DNA of 64,000 nucleotides from Strongylocentrotus purpuratus. Lineage: Eukaryota > Echinodermata > Echinoidea > Camarodonta > Strongylocentrotidae. The notes under the pieces are model-generated. The model had not been told where the DNA came from and ran no database searches. It was given only the letters and a program-made list of their open reading frames with translations. Position 1 is the stretch's first letter. Each line of letters begins with the position of its first letter. This document shows positions 35,649-46,513 of this stretch, piece after piece. Made by a program: the position numbers and the translations under genes. The stretch covers positions 12,627,891 through 12,691,890 of the forward strand of contig NW_022145615.1 in NCBI RefSeq assembly GCF_000002235.5, written 5' to 3'.

Positions 35649-36048
35649 CCGGCCCCCCCCCCCCCCCCCCCACTCAGAGGTCGGAATGACCGCATGCGTG
35701 TTGCCAAAATGTCCGGTAAAGGGGTACTTTTCGTGCGACAAAGTCCGGCCCGAGAATTGTAAAAAAAGGGGTGTATTTGACTTTTCACCCGGAGATTTCT
35801 TTAAAAAGGGGGTGTTTTTCTTTTTTTTCTCTCATTTCTTTGGGCTCCTGAGAAATTATTCCGAATTTAGGGGGTACATTGAGCATTTTTCCTGATTTAG
35901 GGGGGTCTCCAAGGCAGGAAAAGTCCGCGAAAAGCCCGCGATAGGGGGTTTCGGAAATGTTGGCAGTCCTCAGATAGGGGGTGCTTTCAAAAAGAGGGTA
36001 CGAGCATATGCGTACCCTAAATAACACTGAGAGGGGGGGGGGGCGGGT
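35649..36048. mobile_element. 400-bp element with perfect 8-bp target duplication
   Basis: GAGGCTGC occurs at 35641-35648 and again at 36049-36056. Between them the ends are CCGGCCCC plus a long C tract on the left and, read inward, ACCCGCCCC plus a C tract on the right. CACTCAGAGG on the left mirrors CACTGAGAGG on the right. The interior repeats TTTAGGGGGGT-type motifs. No coding capacity. The 8-bp duplication suggests a hAT- or P-like mechanism, but the ends are not diagnostic. Confidence 0.6.
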
Positions 36049-36134
36049 GAGGCTGCTGATAATAGAATCAATATGAATCCAGTTAAATGCTGAAATGATA
36101 ATCGTAGCGGTATAAACCTAACTACAATGGGAGC

Positions 36135-36315
36135 GTTGTGGGTATGTTGATGAATTATCTTGACTCTCCTACATTCATAAGGTTCCGGGTTCGATCCTTC
36201 CTTAGACAAGGAGTTTTGCTCCCTTTTACCCCTCTAAAATTGCAGGATCCCGGAGGAGAGCAGTATGAAATACTGAGGAGGCTATACCCCGAGTAAAGAA
36301 TATCATCTACCTTCA
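36135..36315 (+). mobile_element. tRNA-derived SINE fragment
   Basis: A B-box-like GGTTCCGGGTTCGATCCTT at about 36180 follows a poor A-box region. Downstream are CCCGGAGGAGAGCAGTATG and GGCTATACCCCGAG blocks resembling the body of the SINE at 48470. The 5' end is degraded. Confidence 0.5.
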
Positions 36316-38737
36316 GGTTTATCGAACTGGTTGCGGTACCATGTTTGTAATGTTTACTCCAAGTACAGACTTGTGACTACATCACGAAATCTGACGTATC
36401 GTTTCCCACCTCTTTTTTCCGTACATTTTCGATTTTTTTAAATATTAAATTTGCATTAGCTATTCAAAGTGGAAAATTGCATCCAAAATGCAGCTAATAG
36501 TGGAAATATTATAAAACAAAATTACATTGCTAAAGAGGCATCCGCCGTCCCCGTAAAGTCAATGAGCCTTCATTTTGTATAGTTCCTCATGCAAATTTGC
36601 ATTTTCTAGCACTTGTAACCATGCAATCTCCGAGTCATACCATTCTACAAATGTCTACGATATTTTAAAGTTAAAATATATTCGTTCTGTAAATGTGCAA
36701 GTGAACGTAGCAACCGTCCCCTGAAGACTTTTCATTTTTAATAGGGAAAGTAAAACTTCTTTCCTCAAATTTCGGAGGGGGAGGGGGGGGGCGGTGATCT
36801 CGATCACGTCACCCTTTTGTACCCAGGGAACGTGTCCCCGGTTGCTGCTCTGTTATTTTTAGATTAAAGAGATCAAGGAGAACGAGAACGGGTGAGGGAG
36901 TTGTCATCTTTTAAAAAACCTCTCTCATCATTTCATTCTCTCTTAAGTTTCTTTATATCTCCATGTTTTCCGATGGGGACGCCCAAGTGGTGCCCATGTG
37001 TCTCATTTATTCCTATAGTTCTATATTAGTTCTATACTATTTCAAAACAAAGTTACACATGTTAATGGTATACAGCGAATCCCCCTGTTCTTTAACCAGC
37101 CTGAGAGGGTACCCCATCGGCTCAGTCGAGGATGAGTCAGTTTTTTCTCCATCGCTGGGGCTTTCTTGGCAAACGAACCTGTCTTTAGATTGTACAATGT
37201 TGCAGGGGTGTTGAAACTGCGTCATTGAAAACCATAGCAAATCAACCTGTTCCGTTGGCCAAACCCAGCTGGCTAGGTAAGCCTGTGGGTTTTCAAGTAA
37301 ACTCAATATTAACATTTATATGATTTGAGATATTATTACCATATCTGATTTGGAAAGGGTGTATAATGATACAGTGAGTCAGAAACGTCGAAATTAATGT
37401 CAGCCTGCACATCGTGAGTGGACACTTTCTGGGAACGAATTTAGCAATGAGCTCGTTTTTTTTCTCGTCAGGACCAATCAGAAAAAGTCAATACTCGGTC
37501 TTTAATGATGATGACAGTATTCTTAATTTAAAAAAAAAAATCATCTGCTGCACAATGACTGTTCAGATTGCAATCGAACTTAGGTCGAGAAGTACATGTC
37601 GTTTTACGGGTGGTTAACACTGAAACTGGGGCGGGGAGAGGTTGAGAAAGAAAGGAAGCCAGCGGGCTTTCAAGAACAATAGAAGAGAGTGATAGAGCCA
37701 GACAAAAATGATAGGCCATTGAACGTAGAACTGGGTAATCTTTTGAGTCTGTCCCGTTAATTATTGTACAGGAACTATACAAATCGCATGCATATTCATC
37801 AGTCTGTGCTATAGCGTTCTCGAAGAAGCTAACTAATCAGAAATAATGTCACATCTTATAAGCTCATCTGTCATCTGCACATTAGTTAAAAGGAAACCAT
37901 TCATGATGTTTTGTCTGATCCTTATAATCTTATGAGTAAACGACCATTGCTGCTTTCGCGTGCCAGCAAGTGTTATTTTCCTTATATGAATATATGAATG
38001 AGGGGATGCGATAGTTTAAGGCAATCAGAATGTTGGACTTGTCTGTTCGAATTTTATTTTCATCACATGAAACCCGTCTTTTGGAATTTCATGAGCCATG
38101 TCCATTGTTTCATTAAACAATATAGTACCAGGTTGGCTTGAATGTTGTTACTGTACTTGGCTGTTGAGGTTTTTGAAAGAGGAAAAAAGGCCTTGAACTA
38201 TAAAACAGTTTAATGCGATTAGAAATTGAATTAAGGTCGCACCCCCTTTACCCCTCACTTTTAAAGGCATACTCGTTCTATATTTTTTCATGTTTTTACT
38301 CTCATTCCAGCTTAGTCGATGTTTAAACACGTCTTGACCGGAGACGCAACGTACGTAGGATCGAATTCCGGCACAGCACTTTTGTCCTTCAGTGAGGCAT
38401 TTTAAATGCATTGCTTCTCTCCACCCATGTGTTACATGGCCGGTAGCTATATAGGATGCTTAAGTCATCGAGGTTTACTGGACATTTCGTATGGTACCTG
38501 GCCGGAATGGTTCGCAGGGGGTGAAGAATGTGCGCACATTATGTGCTGGAAAGTTCTTTTTTAATCAATTCCAGTTCTACATAATGACTGTAAAAGACAA
38601 ATCTATGCCTGTTCTTCTCGTTCCTATCCGGGCCAGCGGGTGGCCTCAAACTTGTTCTTGACACGTTGTAGGATACCAATCGCCTCTAGTATTACCCACA
38701 TCTAGATTATCTCCTCACCGGTTCGATTCTAAAACCA
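36316..38737. other. Intergenic DNA, no supported gene
   Basis: A G-rich patch lies at about 36774-36792. An open minus-strand frame at 37037-37315 has some coding-like composition but lacks convincing splice sites and was not accepted. Nothing else was recognised. Confidence 0.45.
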
Positions 38738-39018
38738 GGGGGTGTTTCAAAAAGACTAAGAACGACTTTAAGCTGTACTTAACTATGGCAGGCCATTCAT
38801 GCCACTGTTTGCTCTCATCGTTTACCGGTACTGGTATTGGTCTCTCAAGGGATGTACAAATCATGGTCACAAATCTGCATAATTTATATTTTTTGATAAT
38901 TCATTATTGATGGAAAAAATATTATCTAAAGATCATAATGGTCAGAGCAAACAGTGGCATGCAAGGCCTGCAGTTAAGTCGAACTTAAAGTTGATCTAAA
39001 TCTTTGTGAAACGCTCCC
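38738..39018. mobile_element. Fold-back MITE, family A copy 1
   Basis: The left arm GGGGGTGTTTCAAAAAGACT continues through about 80 bp that are mirrored at the right end (read inward GGGAGCGTTTCACAAAGATT), including GACTTTAAG, a GCAGGCC block and GCCACTGTTTGCTCT. The loop holds TGGTCTCTCAAGGGATGTA and AAAATATTATCTAAAGATCA. Long inverted arms with a short unique centre define a fold-back MITE. A target duplication was not clear. Confidence 0.8.
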
Positions 39019-40281
39019 TTGGTCATGTTGCTCCTATAGTCGAAAAGGGGCTGTGAAAGGGGCCTCATCATCATAATAACATAGTGAAATTTCATTACTC
39101 ATCAAATTGGCCGCCTTTGATTCCCAGGGCAATGTTAAATGATCAGAGGACAAGATTATATGCGTCATACCTGTCAACGCTGTGATTGATCAAGTGACGT
39201 CTCCATACAGTTCATTGTTCGAGACATACCCAGGGGCATCGCTCTACGAACTTTCTTTGGGGAAAGAAAAGGGTTTGATCAATATTGCAAGGTTAGAATA
39301 CCCCTCCCTTCGCGTATGGCGAATCTCGAGTCTTGTTCAGTATCGGTTTAGAGGGGGCTTTGATGCTAAATTACCACCTCCATTATTTTTTTCTAGATTA
39401 AATTCAAGCGAGGGACATAGAGTAATAAATGCAAGAACCCCAAAGTCCTCAGAAGCCTAGCACCCTTCTACCCCCCCAAAAAAATTCTTGCGTATTAATG
39501 TATAAAATATTATTCTTCTCGATCCGCTCCTAGTCTTGTTGCTTCCCATTTCACCTGACATTTTAACTATGCCAACCGGGACGCGAATCTAAAACAGACA
39601 ATAATAATTATTATGATAGGTGAGACCCTTCCTTATTTTCCTTGAGGTATCGATAGGGGGTAATATTGTGATATTCTCTTTAAGTTTGGGAGCAGTGTCT
39701 TGTCAGGAAATCGCATAATGAATTGCCACCTTCTTCTCCATCCCCTGTTTCGATATTCGCATAACTTGTCGACAAATTCGATCTGACACTCTCCACCTAT
39801 TAATAATGATGGACAAATGGTCAAGCCTTGTCCCTGGAAAGGAAACTAGAGTGAATGCAAAACATGCAGAAGGAAGATGGAAAATACTCTGTTTCCAGGA
39901 ATTACTTGGTTGACACTCAAGTGTCATAATTTAGACAATGACTGTCATTTTTTTTTTGGTTCATTTTTCTTCCAGATATCACAGCCCCTGTCCCCAACAG
40001 ACCCTGTTTTTGCACTATAATCCCTGTATTACTATGAGTGCACGCAATCTTATAAACTTCACTCTAACCTATATACAAAGTCTACCCTTTTCCGTTCCCG
40101 CTTTCCTTTCCCCGAGGAAGAAATTAAACACGTAGGATGTTACCTCGAGCCTCTGAGGGAATATCCGCAGTTCCTGATGGCATCCGTCAAGGGATGTAGT
40201 CTAGGAGAGGTGCAGTCTGGGCGCGTGGCGTGTGGTGTGCTAGGGTTGTACGCGTGATCTTACACGTTGGTGACTAGACTT

Positions 40282-40577
40282 GGGGGGTGTTTCACAAATA
40301 CTATATAAGGTCGACTTTAAATTGGACTTAAATATGGCAGACTGTTCGTGCCACTGTTTACTCTCACCATTTACTTGCATTGGTCTCTCAAGGGACGTAA
40401 AAATCATGGTCACAAATCTACAGAATGTACATTTTTGGATAGTTCATTATTGAAGGAAAAAATATTATCTAAAGATCATAATCGAGAAACCAAAGGTGAG
40501 AGCAACCAGTGGCAAAAATGGCCTGCCATAGTTAAGTCCAACCTAAAGACGATCTTAGTCTTTGTGAAACACTCCCC
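40282..40577. mobile_element. Fold-back MITE, family A copy 2
   Basis: It has the same organisation and centre as the copy at 38738, in the same orientation: GGGGGGTGTTTCACAAAT at the left, GGGGAGTGTTTCACAAAGAC read inward at the right, and the shared TGGTCTCTCAAGGGACGTA and AAAATATTATCTAAAGATCA centre. Arms of the two copies differ at several positions, which suggests separate insertions rather than a recent local duplication. Confidence 0.8.
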
Positions 40578-41040
40578 TGGTTACAAGGGAACAAACGTAG
40601 ATAGCAGGGAGGTTGGGCGAAAAGGATCATGGGGAAACCTCAACACATCCTCCCACCAAAATAGGGAAAAGAAACTTCTGTAAATTGGTTGAACAGTCTA
40701 AAATTAATTTAAATCGATTAGATGAGAGTAGCTCCATTTTAGGTGCGGGTGCTAGTTACTGGTCCTAATAGCGGCTCCAAGCCCCTCAGCAAAGCATTGC
40801 TCTGCATTTTCCACTCATCACGACCCAGGTTTTGCAAATGGGCACATGGTATAGACGGTAATTCCCCTTATAATTTCAGTGCCTTGTATTGAGGAAGCTT
40901 ATATAGCTATAACCAGGGTAAACTCTGTAGAACTTTGAGTGTCCCCTGAGATGGATACAATATGTGCAATATAATTTAGCTATTTTCATTTTAAATCCTG
41001 GAAAAAAAAGTGGCTGGTAAGTTTGAGAAGCGGGATATTA

Positions 41041-41154
41041 GGGACTTTTAGATTTGCGTGTACTGATACGTGTGACGTCCATTCAAGGCCACTGTATTAA
41101 AAGGACGTCGATCGTAGCATAGACCTATTGTCTTCGTGCGAATCTAAAAGTCCC
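41041..41154. mobile_element. Tiny TA-flanked inverted-repeat element
   Basis: GGGACTTTTAGATT at the left is exactly mirrored by AATCTAAAAGTCCC at the right, and both are flanked by TA (41039-41040 and 41155-41156). A 114-bp element with perfect 14-bp inverted ends and TA duplication fits a Tc1/mariner-type MITE. The interior contains GACGTCC and GGACGTC in inverted orientation. Confidence 0.65.
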
Positions 41155-41265
41155 TATTTCCTCCTCTGTAACAACCAATGCTCGCCCCAATATGATTAAA
41201 CCGTAGACGGAACAGTGACTGGTTACTGAAACAAAATGACGTCTTTAAAATAGAAAAAATGAACA

Positions 41266-41372
41266 TGCCGAAACCCGGGACAGTTCAGAACTCATGCGAG
41301 TCCTCCGGGTGGTTTCGAACCAGGGACCTTTAGATCTTCAGTCTAACGCTCTCCCAACTGAGCTATTTCGGC
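41266..41372 (-). tRNA. tRNA-Phe(GAA) interrupted by 34 bp in the T-loop
   Basis: From 41372 downward the minus strand reads as a standard eukaryotic tRNA-Phe: acceptor GCCGAAA, D-arm GCTC/GAGC, anticodon arm TTAGA-CTGAAGA-TCTAA with anticodon GAA, variable AGGTC, T-stem CCTGG and TTCGA. It is then broken by 34 bp (41314-41281) and resumes with TC, CCGGG, TTTCGGC and discriminator A at 41266. Every stem pairs perfectly once the insert is ignored. The insert contains GGACTC-GCAT-GAGTTC, a 6-bp hairpin with one G-T pair. The A box is intact, the B box reads GGTTCGAAACC, and a T6 Pol III terminator lies 6 bp past the 3' end. Known animal tRNA introns lie next to the anticodon, so this is most likely an insertion-inactivated gene, but everything else is preserved. 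Confidence 0.85.
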
Positions 41373-41537
41373 TGTTGATATTAGTAAAAGAATTTCCGCA
41401 CATTGTCGCATAATACTGGCGAATTTTAACCCGGTGGTTGCGAATGGTGCAATCAAGAAAACATCCTTGACAATAACTGTACCAGGAAATGAACTGTATT
41501 TTCGCGGATGTAATGAAGGAGACACAAAAATTGTTAA

Positions 41538-42068
41538 TGCCTAGGCCACATTTGCTCTACGGCTAGGATACGATGGCCGTACGCCCCCGAAATCGGGCGA
41601 TACTGTTTTCTGTTTTACCGTTTTCACTCATAGGTTCGCCGTAGCGATTAGACACGCCGTAGCCATGCCATAGAGCGGTTCCACGGCAACCATACGTCGG
41701 TTGTACGGTGGCCTTGCGTTTTATACACTCCTGAAGCAGGTGAAGCGGTAGCATCAGTCTGGCCGCACAGTCGCCGTATGGTCTTCCTTCGGTCGCCTTG
41801 CGGGTACGTAACGGCTACCTTGCGTCTGCTTTAGTATTTGTAAAATTCCTGCGGCCGCCGCAGGGACGCGACTATGCGTCATCATTTCAAAGGCCGTACG
41901 GCAGCTGCAGATTTTCTGTCTCCACAAATTGAAAAAAGCTGTGCGGCTACCCTAACATATGTGTCCGCCACCGTTTGCGACCGTTGGAATGTTGCGGCGG
42001 CCCTATAATTGCTATTGGCAGTAGATATTTTAGACCGCATGGGCGCCGCGGCAAATGTGACCTAGGCA
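41538..42068. mobile_element. CpG-rich 531-bp MITE with TAA duplication
   Basis: The left end TGCCTAGGCCACATTTGC is mirrored at the right, which reads inward as TGCCTAGGTCACATTTGC (17 of 18 match). TAA flanks both ends (41535-41537 and 42069-42071). A 3-bp TWA duplication is typical of PIF/Harbinger. The interior is markedly GC- and CpG-rich and repeats GCCGTA/TACGGC motifs at least eight times. No coding capacity. Confidence 0.75.
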
Positions 42069-42451
42069 TAACGAAACATTAGGTTCAGTGTCTCATGAGC
42101 CATCCTAGAGCTACGACACTTCTTTCCTCTAGTCCCAACTGTGTCCATTTCAACATCTTCTGTATACAGGAAAACTACATCTTTCACGATCTTGTCACCT
42201 GCTTACCCGAGAGAGTGTAAAGTGATAACCCCTAGATCACCCTTCGGTGACACACTTGACTTGTCAGATGGTGGACACACGTCAAGAACTCACTGAATTA
42301 TGACGCGTTAACAAGAGCGTGTCAATACCATGACTCTGCTCATGCCGGATGGATGAATGGAAGTGTGATAGAAAAAGGGAACAAATGGCCAAGTCATGCT
42401 CACAGCGAAAGGGCAGCAAAGGGCAAGACTTATCATATGGGACTACACGAC

Positions 42452-42912
42452 CCCGGTGGGGTCACCCCCCCCCCCCCCCGCAGAGGGTGACACGTATGAC
42501 CGTTACCACAAATGCAAATAACCCCCTTTTGCAGTCAATTTCAAACACATTTTGAGAAATTTAACCCCCCTTTTTACGTCAAAACAGGGACAAAATTGTA
42601 CTTTGGAATACCCCTATTTATAAGATTGTAAGGACACTTTCGCAAATTTACCCCTATTTTACCATGTTTCAAGGACAAGACATCTAATACTTTTTGACTC
42701 GACTCGGCTCCGTGAATTTTTCTTCCCGGTTTTCTCTTTCCCTTTTCCTGACCCCTATTTATCAATTTCGAGGACACCAGGTCCTGTGCACCCCTATTTT
42801 CTATATTTCGAGGAATATTTTGTCCGCGGACATTGATTGAAATTGACCCCTTTTCCCGCGATTTTGGTAACGGTCATGCGGTCCCTAAGTCACTTTGAGT
42901 GACCCCACCGGG
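42452..42912. mobile_element. 461-bp inverted-repeat element with 8-bp duplication
   Basis: The left end CCCGGTGGGGTCAC is mirrored exactly at the right. An inner inverted pair ATGACCGTTACCA follows. The flanks are TACACGAC (42444-42451) and TACACAAC (42913-42920), one mismatch apart. A 16-base C tract sits just inside the left end. The interior has about five AT-rich units containing ACCCCTATTT and TTTCRAGGACA. No coding capacity. Superfamily is uncertain (8-bp duplication, but CCC ends). Confidence 0.7.
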
Positions 42913-42920
42913 TACACAAC

Positions 42921-44487
42921 ACGAGGTACTTCTTGCTAATGAGAGTTTTAATGGGCTTTATGTGATCCTTCCCCTCGAAATGCTTGTACCTGTTAAATTA
43001 ATTATCATGAAAAATGAAATGAAAAGAAACGACACACAGATTCTTAAAAACAACTAACATTGCAACGCCAGTGATTATTTGTACATTTCCTTTCTTAGAC
43101 CCCTGGCCAAGCCAGTGGTGGGGAATGGGAGGGGCTGGCAACCTGTCCCCAAGAACTGCATAACTGTAATGTACTAAAATGACAAGCTTTAATACGTCCA
43201 AATCCTTTTTTTTTTCTCGCTTGGTTGACCCCTCAGCACCCTCACTGAAAAAAAACCATGGCAACGCCCCTGCCTTATAGCCGTGGTAGATGCAACTTTA
43301 CAGGTTCCAAAATGTATTTGGCGCCCTATAAAAGATGGAAAATCAAGATGATATGCGGTCGTATGCAGACGATCTTCTCGTCAGTCTCTACATGCTCTAA
43401 GAGCGGAAGGATACATTGGTCTACCCAAAGACGCAGGTCTATACCTTGGGAGCTCTGAGGTTATAATCTTCCTGAACCACAAATTTGAGATTATTTCAAA
43501 TTCAAAGGGATATACGTATTTACTGTATTAATTTGGTAGTTCATAAAATTACGTAGGAATCGAGAATTTTTTTGTGCTTATTACAAGTTATTATTTATAA
43601 TCTTTGACAACATTTTGTTTCCATGAAAAGACTCACGATAGGCAACCAAGGGCGGAAGGATATAATGGTTTAGTGAACTCACGTATGAGCGCTTTATGCA
43701 TTCACATGGGCATCATGGAGAGCATAGGTGGTATATGTGGGTGGAAATAGAATGTGTGTTGCTGTTGATAACCTACATTTCTGATGTAATATAGTTCTAA
43801 CGAGGACCAAGTATCGTTGGTTTTTTAAATGTACGGGTAAAGAACTAGATGTCTCATTATTAAATAATGCCATTATTTTAAATTAACTATAGGTTCTGCA
43901 CCATGCCAAACCTAAGAACCAGCGGATCAAAATTGTATACCACTATCATAGAAAAGCCTCTCAGATTAGCCTTAAAATGTGTAAAAATATTTTTGCAACG
44001 GTGGGCTAACTCGGTGTTTCGATTTAATTATAACCTTTTCTGTCTTTGAAGTTTGGAAGGAGCTCTAGTGGACCATTTAGAATGGACAAGAGGCATCAAC
44101 CCCTACGATTTCATCCATGCATTAATTTTGTCTCTACTCATGAAAGGTGTACTAACACACTGGAAGCAAAGGGAGACTCCCATCTCGGAACACAAGGGTT
44201 AATCAGGGGCTTGTTGCTGTTGTTGGTTTTTACGGCGTTTTCCATAGTCGTTGGATGATTTTCGCCATCATGGGCGTGGGTCCTTGAAAACGGCGAGGGG
44301 TCGATGAGCATCTCGTCACCATCTATTTACGCGTCTCTGCAGAGAGATGGCAGACGGTATAAGGGTTGAAATTGCGAAGGAGGAGGATATGGATTGGGGA
44401 CTCCCAACCCCTCCCCTGTCCTGGGAGCTCGTCCCTCGGAAATTGTGAAAATAACCCGATTTTAGGTAGTATAATGATGATGATAAT
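42921..44487. other. Intergenic DNA, nothing recognised
   Basis: No supported gene, RNA or element end. Confidence 0.5.
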
Positions 44488-44614
44488 GACTTTGCGCCAT
44501 GTCTTTGCAGAAGATTTGGCTTGAAGCATGTTATGTGATTTATATTCGATACTGAATACTATTTTGTAGTCTTTACCCTGGGGGTCAGCGATTTCCCAGT
44601 TATTCTTTAAAGTG
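44488..44614 (-). CDS. Possible coding exon, unrecognised gene
   Basis: After an acceptor-like GATTCTTACAG the frame encodes TLKNNWEIADPQGKDYKIVF and about 20 more residues before becoming low-complexity. The reading phase (one leading base) matches the phase left by the candidate exon at 44903-45142, giving an Asp codon across a 288-bp intron. The alternation of hydrophobic and charged residues suggests beta-strands. No donor is convincing, so the 3' boundary is approximate. No family was recognised. Confidence 0.3.
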
Positions 44615-44902
44615 CTGTAAGAATCCATAGGTTCCACACGGATTCCCATGAATAAAGCAAATCTTTTTACGGCTTCTCACATATCGTCCCTTGGTCCTGA
44701 TAAGAACCCCCCGCTCTCAATATCACTCATATATCTGGATTTATAGACTATCAAGATCAATAACACCTTCATAAGACAATGTAATCATGGTCGCGATCAT
44801 AAACGTGACATTGGTGTATGAAAATCCAGAAGGGGGAATAGCCAAGATAATGAAGCGCTAGCTGATGACACAATCCTTGTCATATTCTCCTATCTCACTC
44901 AC

Positions 44903-45142
44903 TCGCCATTCAACCCTTCATCGTAGCGCCCAATCACGATGATTACTCGATTCGGTGGTTTCCGGAAACCCTCGGAGACCCCCTCATGATTCATCGGATA
45001 GAAGATGCTATTGTCTCTGTCCTGCCCCCTGAGAGCCCGACTTGCGTCAAAACTCTGCCACTTGATATCAATTTCCTTTCTTCTTAATTTGACATCGAAG
45101 GGCTTGCCTTTTGGCATTTCACAAATAGGGATCCCGGATTCT
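44903..45142 (-). CDS. Possible internal coding exon, unrecognised gene
   Basis: A C-rich acceptor CCACCCCCTCCAG and a strong donor GA|GTGAGT bracket exactly 240 bp that are open in one frame with symmetric phase (one leading and two trailing bases). The peptide includes GIPICEMPKGKPFDVKLRRK and later FRKPPNRVIIVIGRYDEG, with balanced composition and no repeat. Codon use is richer in G/C at third positions than the surroundings. The acceptor's C-tract is also part of a G/C homopolymer patch, which weakens it. Function unknown. Confidence 0.38.
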
Positions 45143-45904
45143 CTGGAGGGGGTGGAGGGGTGGGGGGGGGGGTGGTTCGCACTACAGCCCGAAAAATCCG
45201 TGACAAGCACCATCGCGATCACCACCACAACCGCAAAAACATCAGCAGCAGCAACAGCAGAAACAACAGCATCATCAACAACAACTACGCAAAAACAAAG
45301 GTTGCAATTTTAAAAAAGTTGCCTATTCGAGGGGCTTAAACTGCTCCTGGGGACACATTTACGGGATCATTCTACGTTTTTATATTTAATAATAAAGTGG
45401 TTGTTATGCCAGCCTGGGTTTTTGTTCCCGGGGGAGGGGAGGGGCACATAATTTCCCCAGGTCAATGGATCCGCCCCTGTATAAAGTTTGTGAGGAGAGA
45501 TTCCCTATTTTTAAAGAAAATAAAACGGCTTTGCAGTTCATTCATCATAGTCCGGTTCAAGCTTGTATTTTCAAGACAATAGAATGGGATACGATGAAAA
45601 TATGGGGCTCTTGTTCTAAAGGTTCCTGATTCGAATCTCAGACTGGGAGACTTGTTTCAGATCGAGGTATAGTGTTTGGCTTTGTAAGACATGAATAGTG
45701 TAAGACTTGATTGACAGATGGCCTTGGGAGACAGGTAACAACAGGCATGCAAGCTTTAGGATTTAAAATGCGGCCACAGGATCGGGGGTTGACAATTACA
45801 TGGCTTAAAAGATTTTTCTAACAATCACCTGTCGAATCAGAGAGAAAACTAGACTTGGAAAACAATGGATGTTATCGACAAGAAAAACTGTATAACATCA
45901 CCTC
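45143..45904. other. Intergenic DNA with ACA/GCA repeats and a SINE B-box remnant
   Basis: A G tract lies at about 45163-45172 and ACA/GCA/ACC triplets at about 45222-45295. A GGATCCGCCCCTG transposon-end motif lies at about 45468. A B-box-like GGTTCCTGATTCGAATCTC lies at about 45620, probably from a decayed SINE. Confidence 0.5.
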
Positions 45905-46279
45905 TCTTTCCTTCTTTCTTTCTCGCTCTTAAATTATTGAATAAATGTCATCTGTAAGTCAATCTTCTCTCCCTTCTTCCTTTCTCTCCCTTTCTTTCTC
46001 TCTCCCTCTCTATTTCTTTTTCTCTCTCTTTTTTCTCTCTCTAAAAATCTTTCTTTCTCTTTCTCTTTCTTTCTCTCTCTTAAATATATTTCTTTCTCTC
46101 TATGTCTTTCTTTTTGTCTTTCTCTAATTCTTTTTTCTCTCTCTTCCTTTCTCTATCTCTTCCTTTCTCTCTATTTCTTTCTCTCTCGTTCTTTCTCTCT
46201 CATTCTTTCTCTCTCTTTTTTTTTCTCTCTCTCTCTCTCTCCCTTGCTCTCCCCCTCTTTATCTCCCTCGCCCCTCTCT
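45905..46279. repeat. CT-rich microsatellite
   Basis: About 375 bp of CTTT/CTCT/TTCT pyrimidine repeats. Confidence 0.95.
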
Positions 46280-46513
46280 GATTTGTATGAACAGAATGAT
46301 AAAGCTGAATGTATTGATGGGGGATGTATCAAAATATGCTAAGAAAAGAGGTGTATCATTTAGCGTGAACAACTAAAGTGATATTTGGACATCAATAATT
46401 TCGTAATGCATGTAGACAAAGATGTAACCAAATAAATTTACAATACGAACTTACATTGAAAATCTTTAGAATTACACAGACCTTCAAAGACCTTAAAACT
46501 TTTAACCCATTAA

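Noticed and set aside
37037-37315. Minus-strand 92-codon frame with coding-like composition
   Set aside because: It contains sensible residues, but both strands are open, splice sites are weak, and no neighbouring exon could be matched in phase.
39182-39460. 92-codon plus-strand frame
   Set aside because: It includes a CCAGGGGCATCGCT motif resembling a transposon end and has no gene-like context.
41338-41372. Reading the tRNA-Phe locus as an ordinary functional gene
   Set aside because: The T-loop is interrupted by 34 bp, so the locus cannot be called a normal tRNA gene even though the remaining parts are intact.
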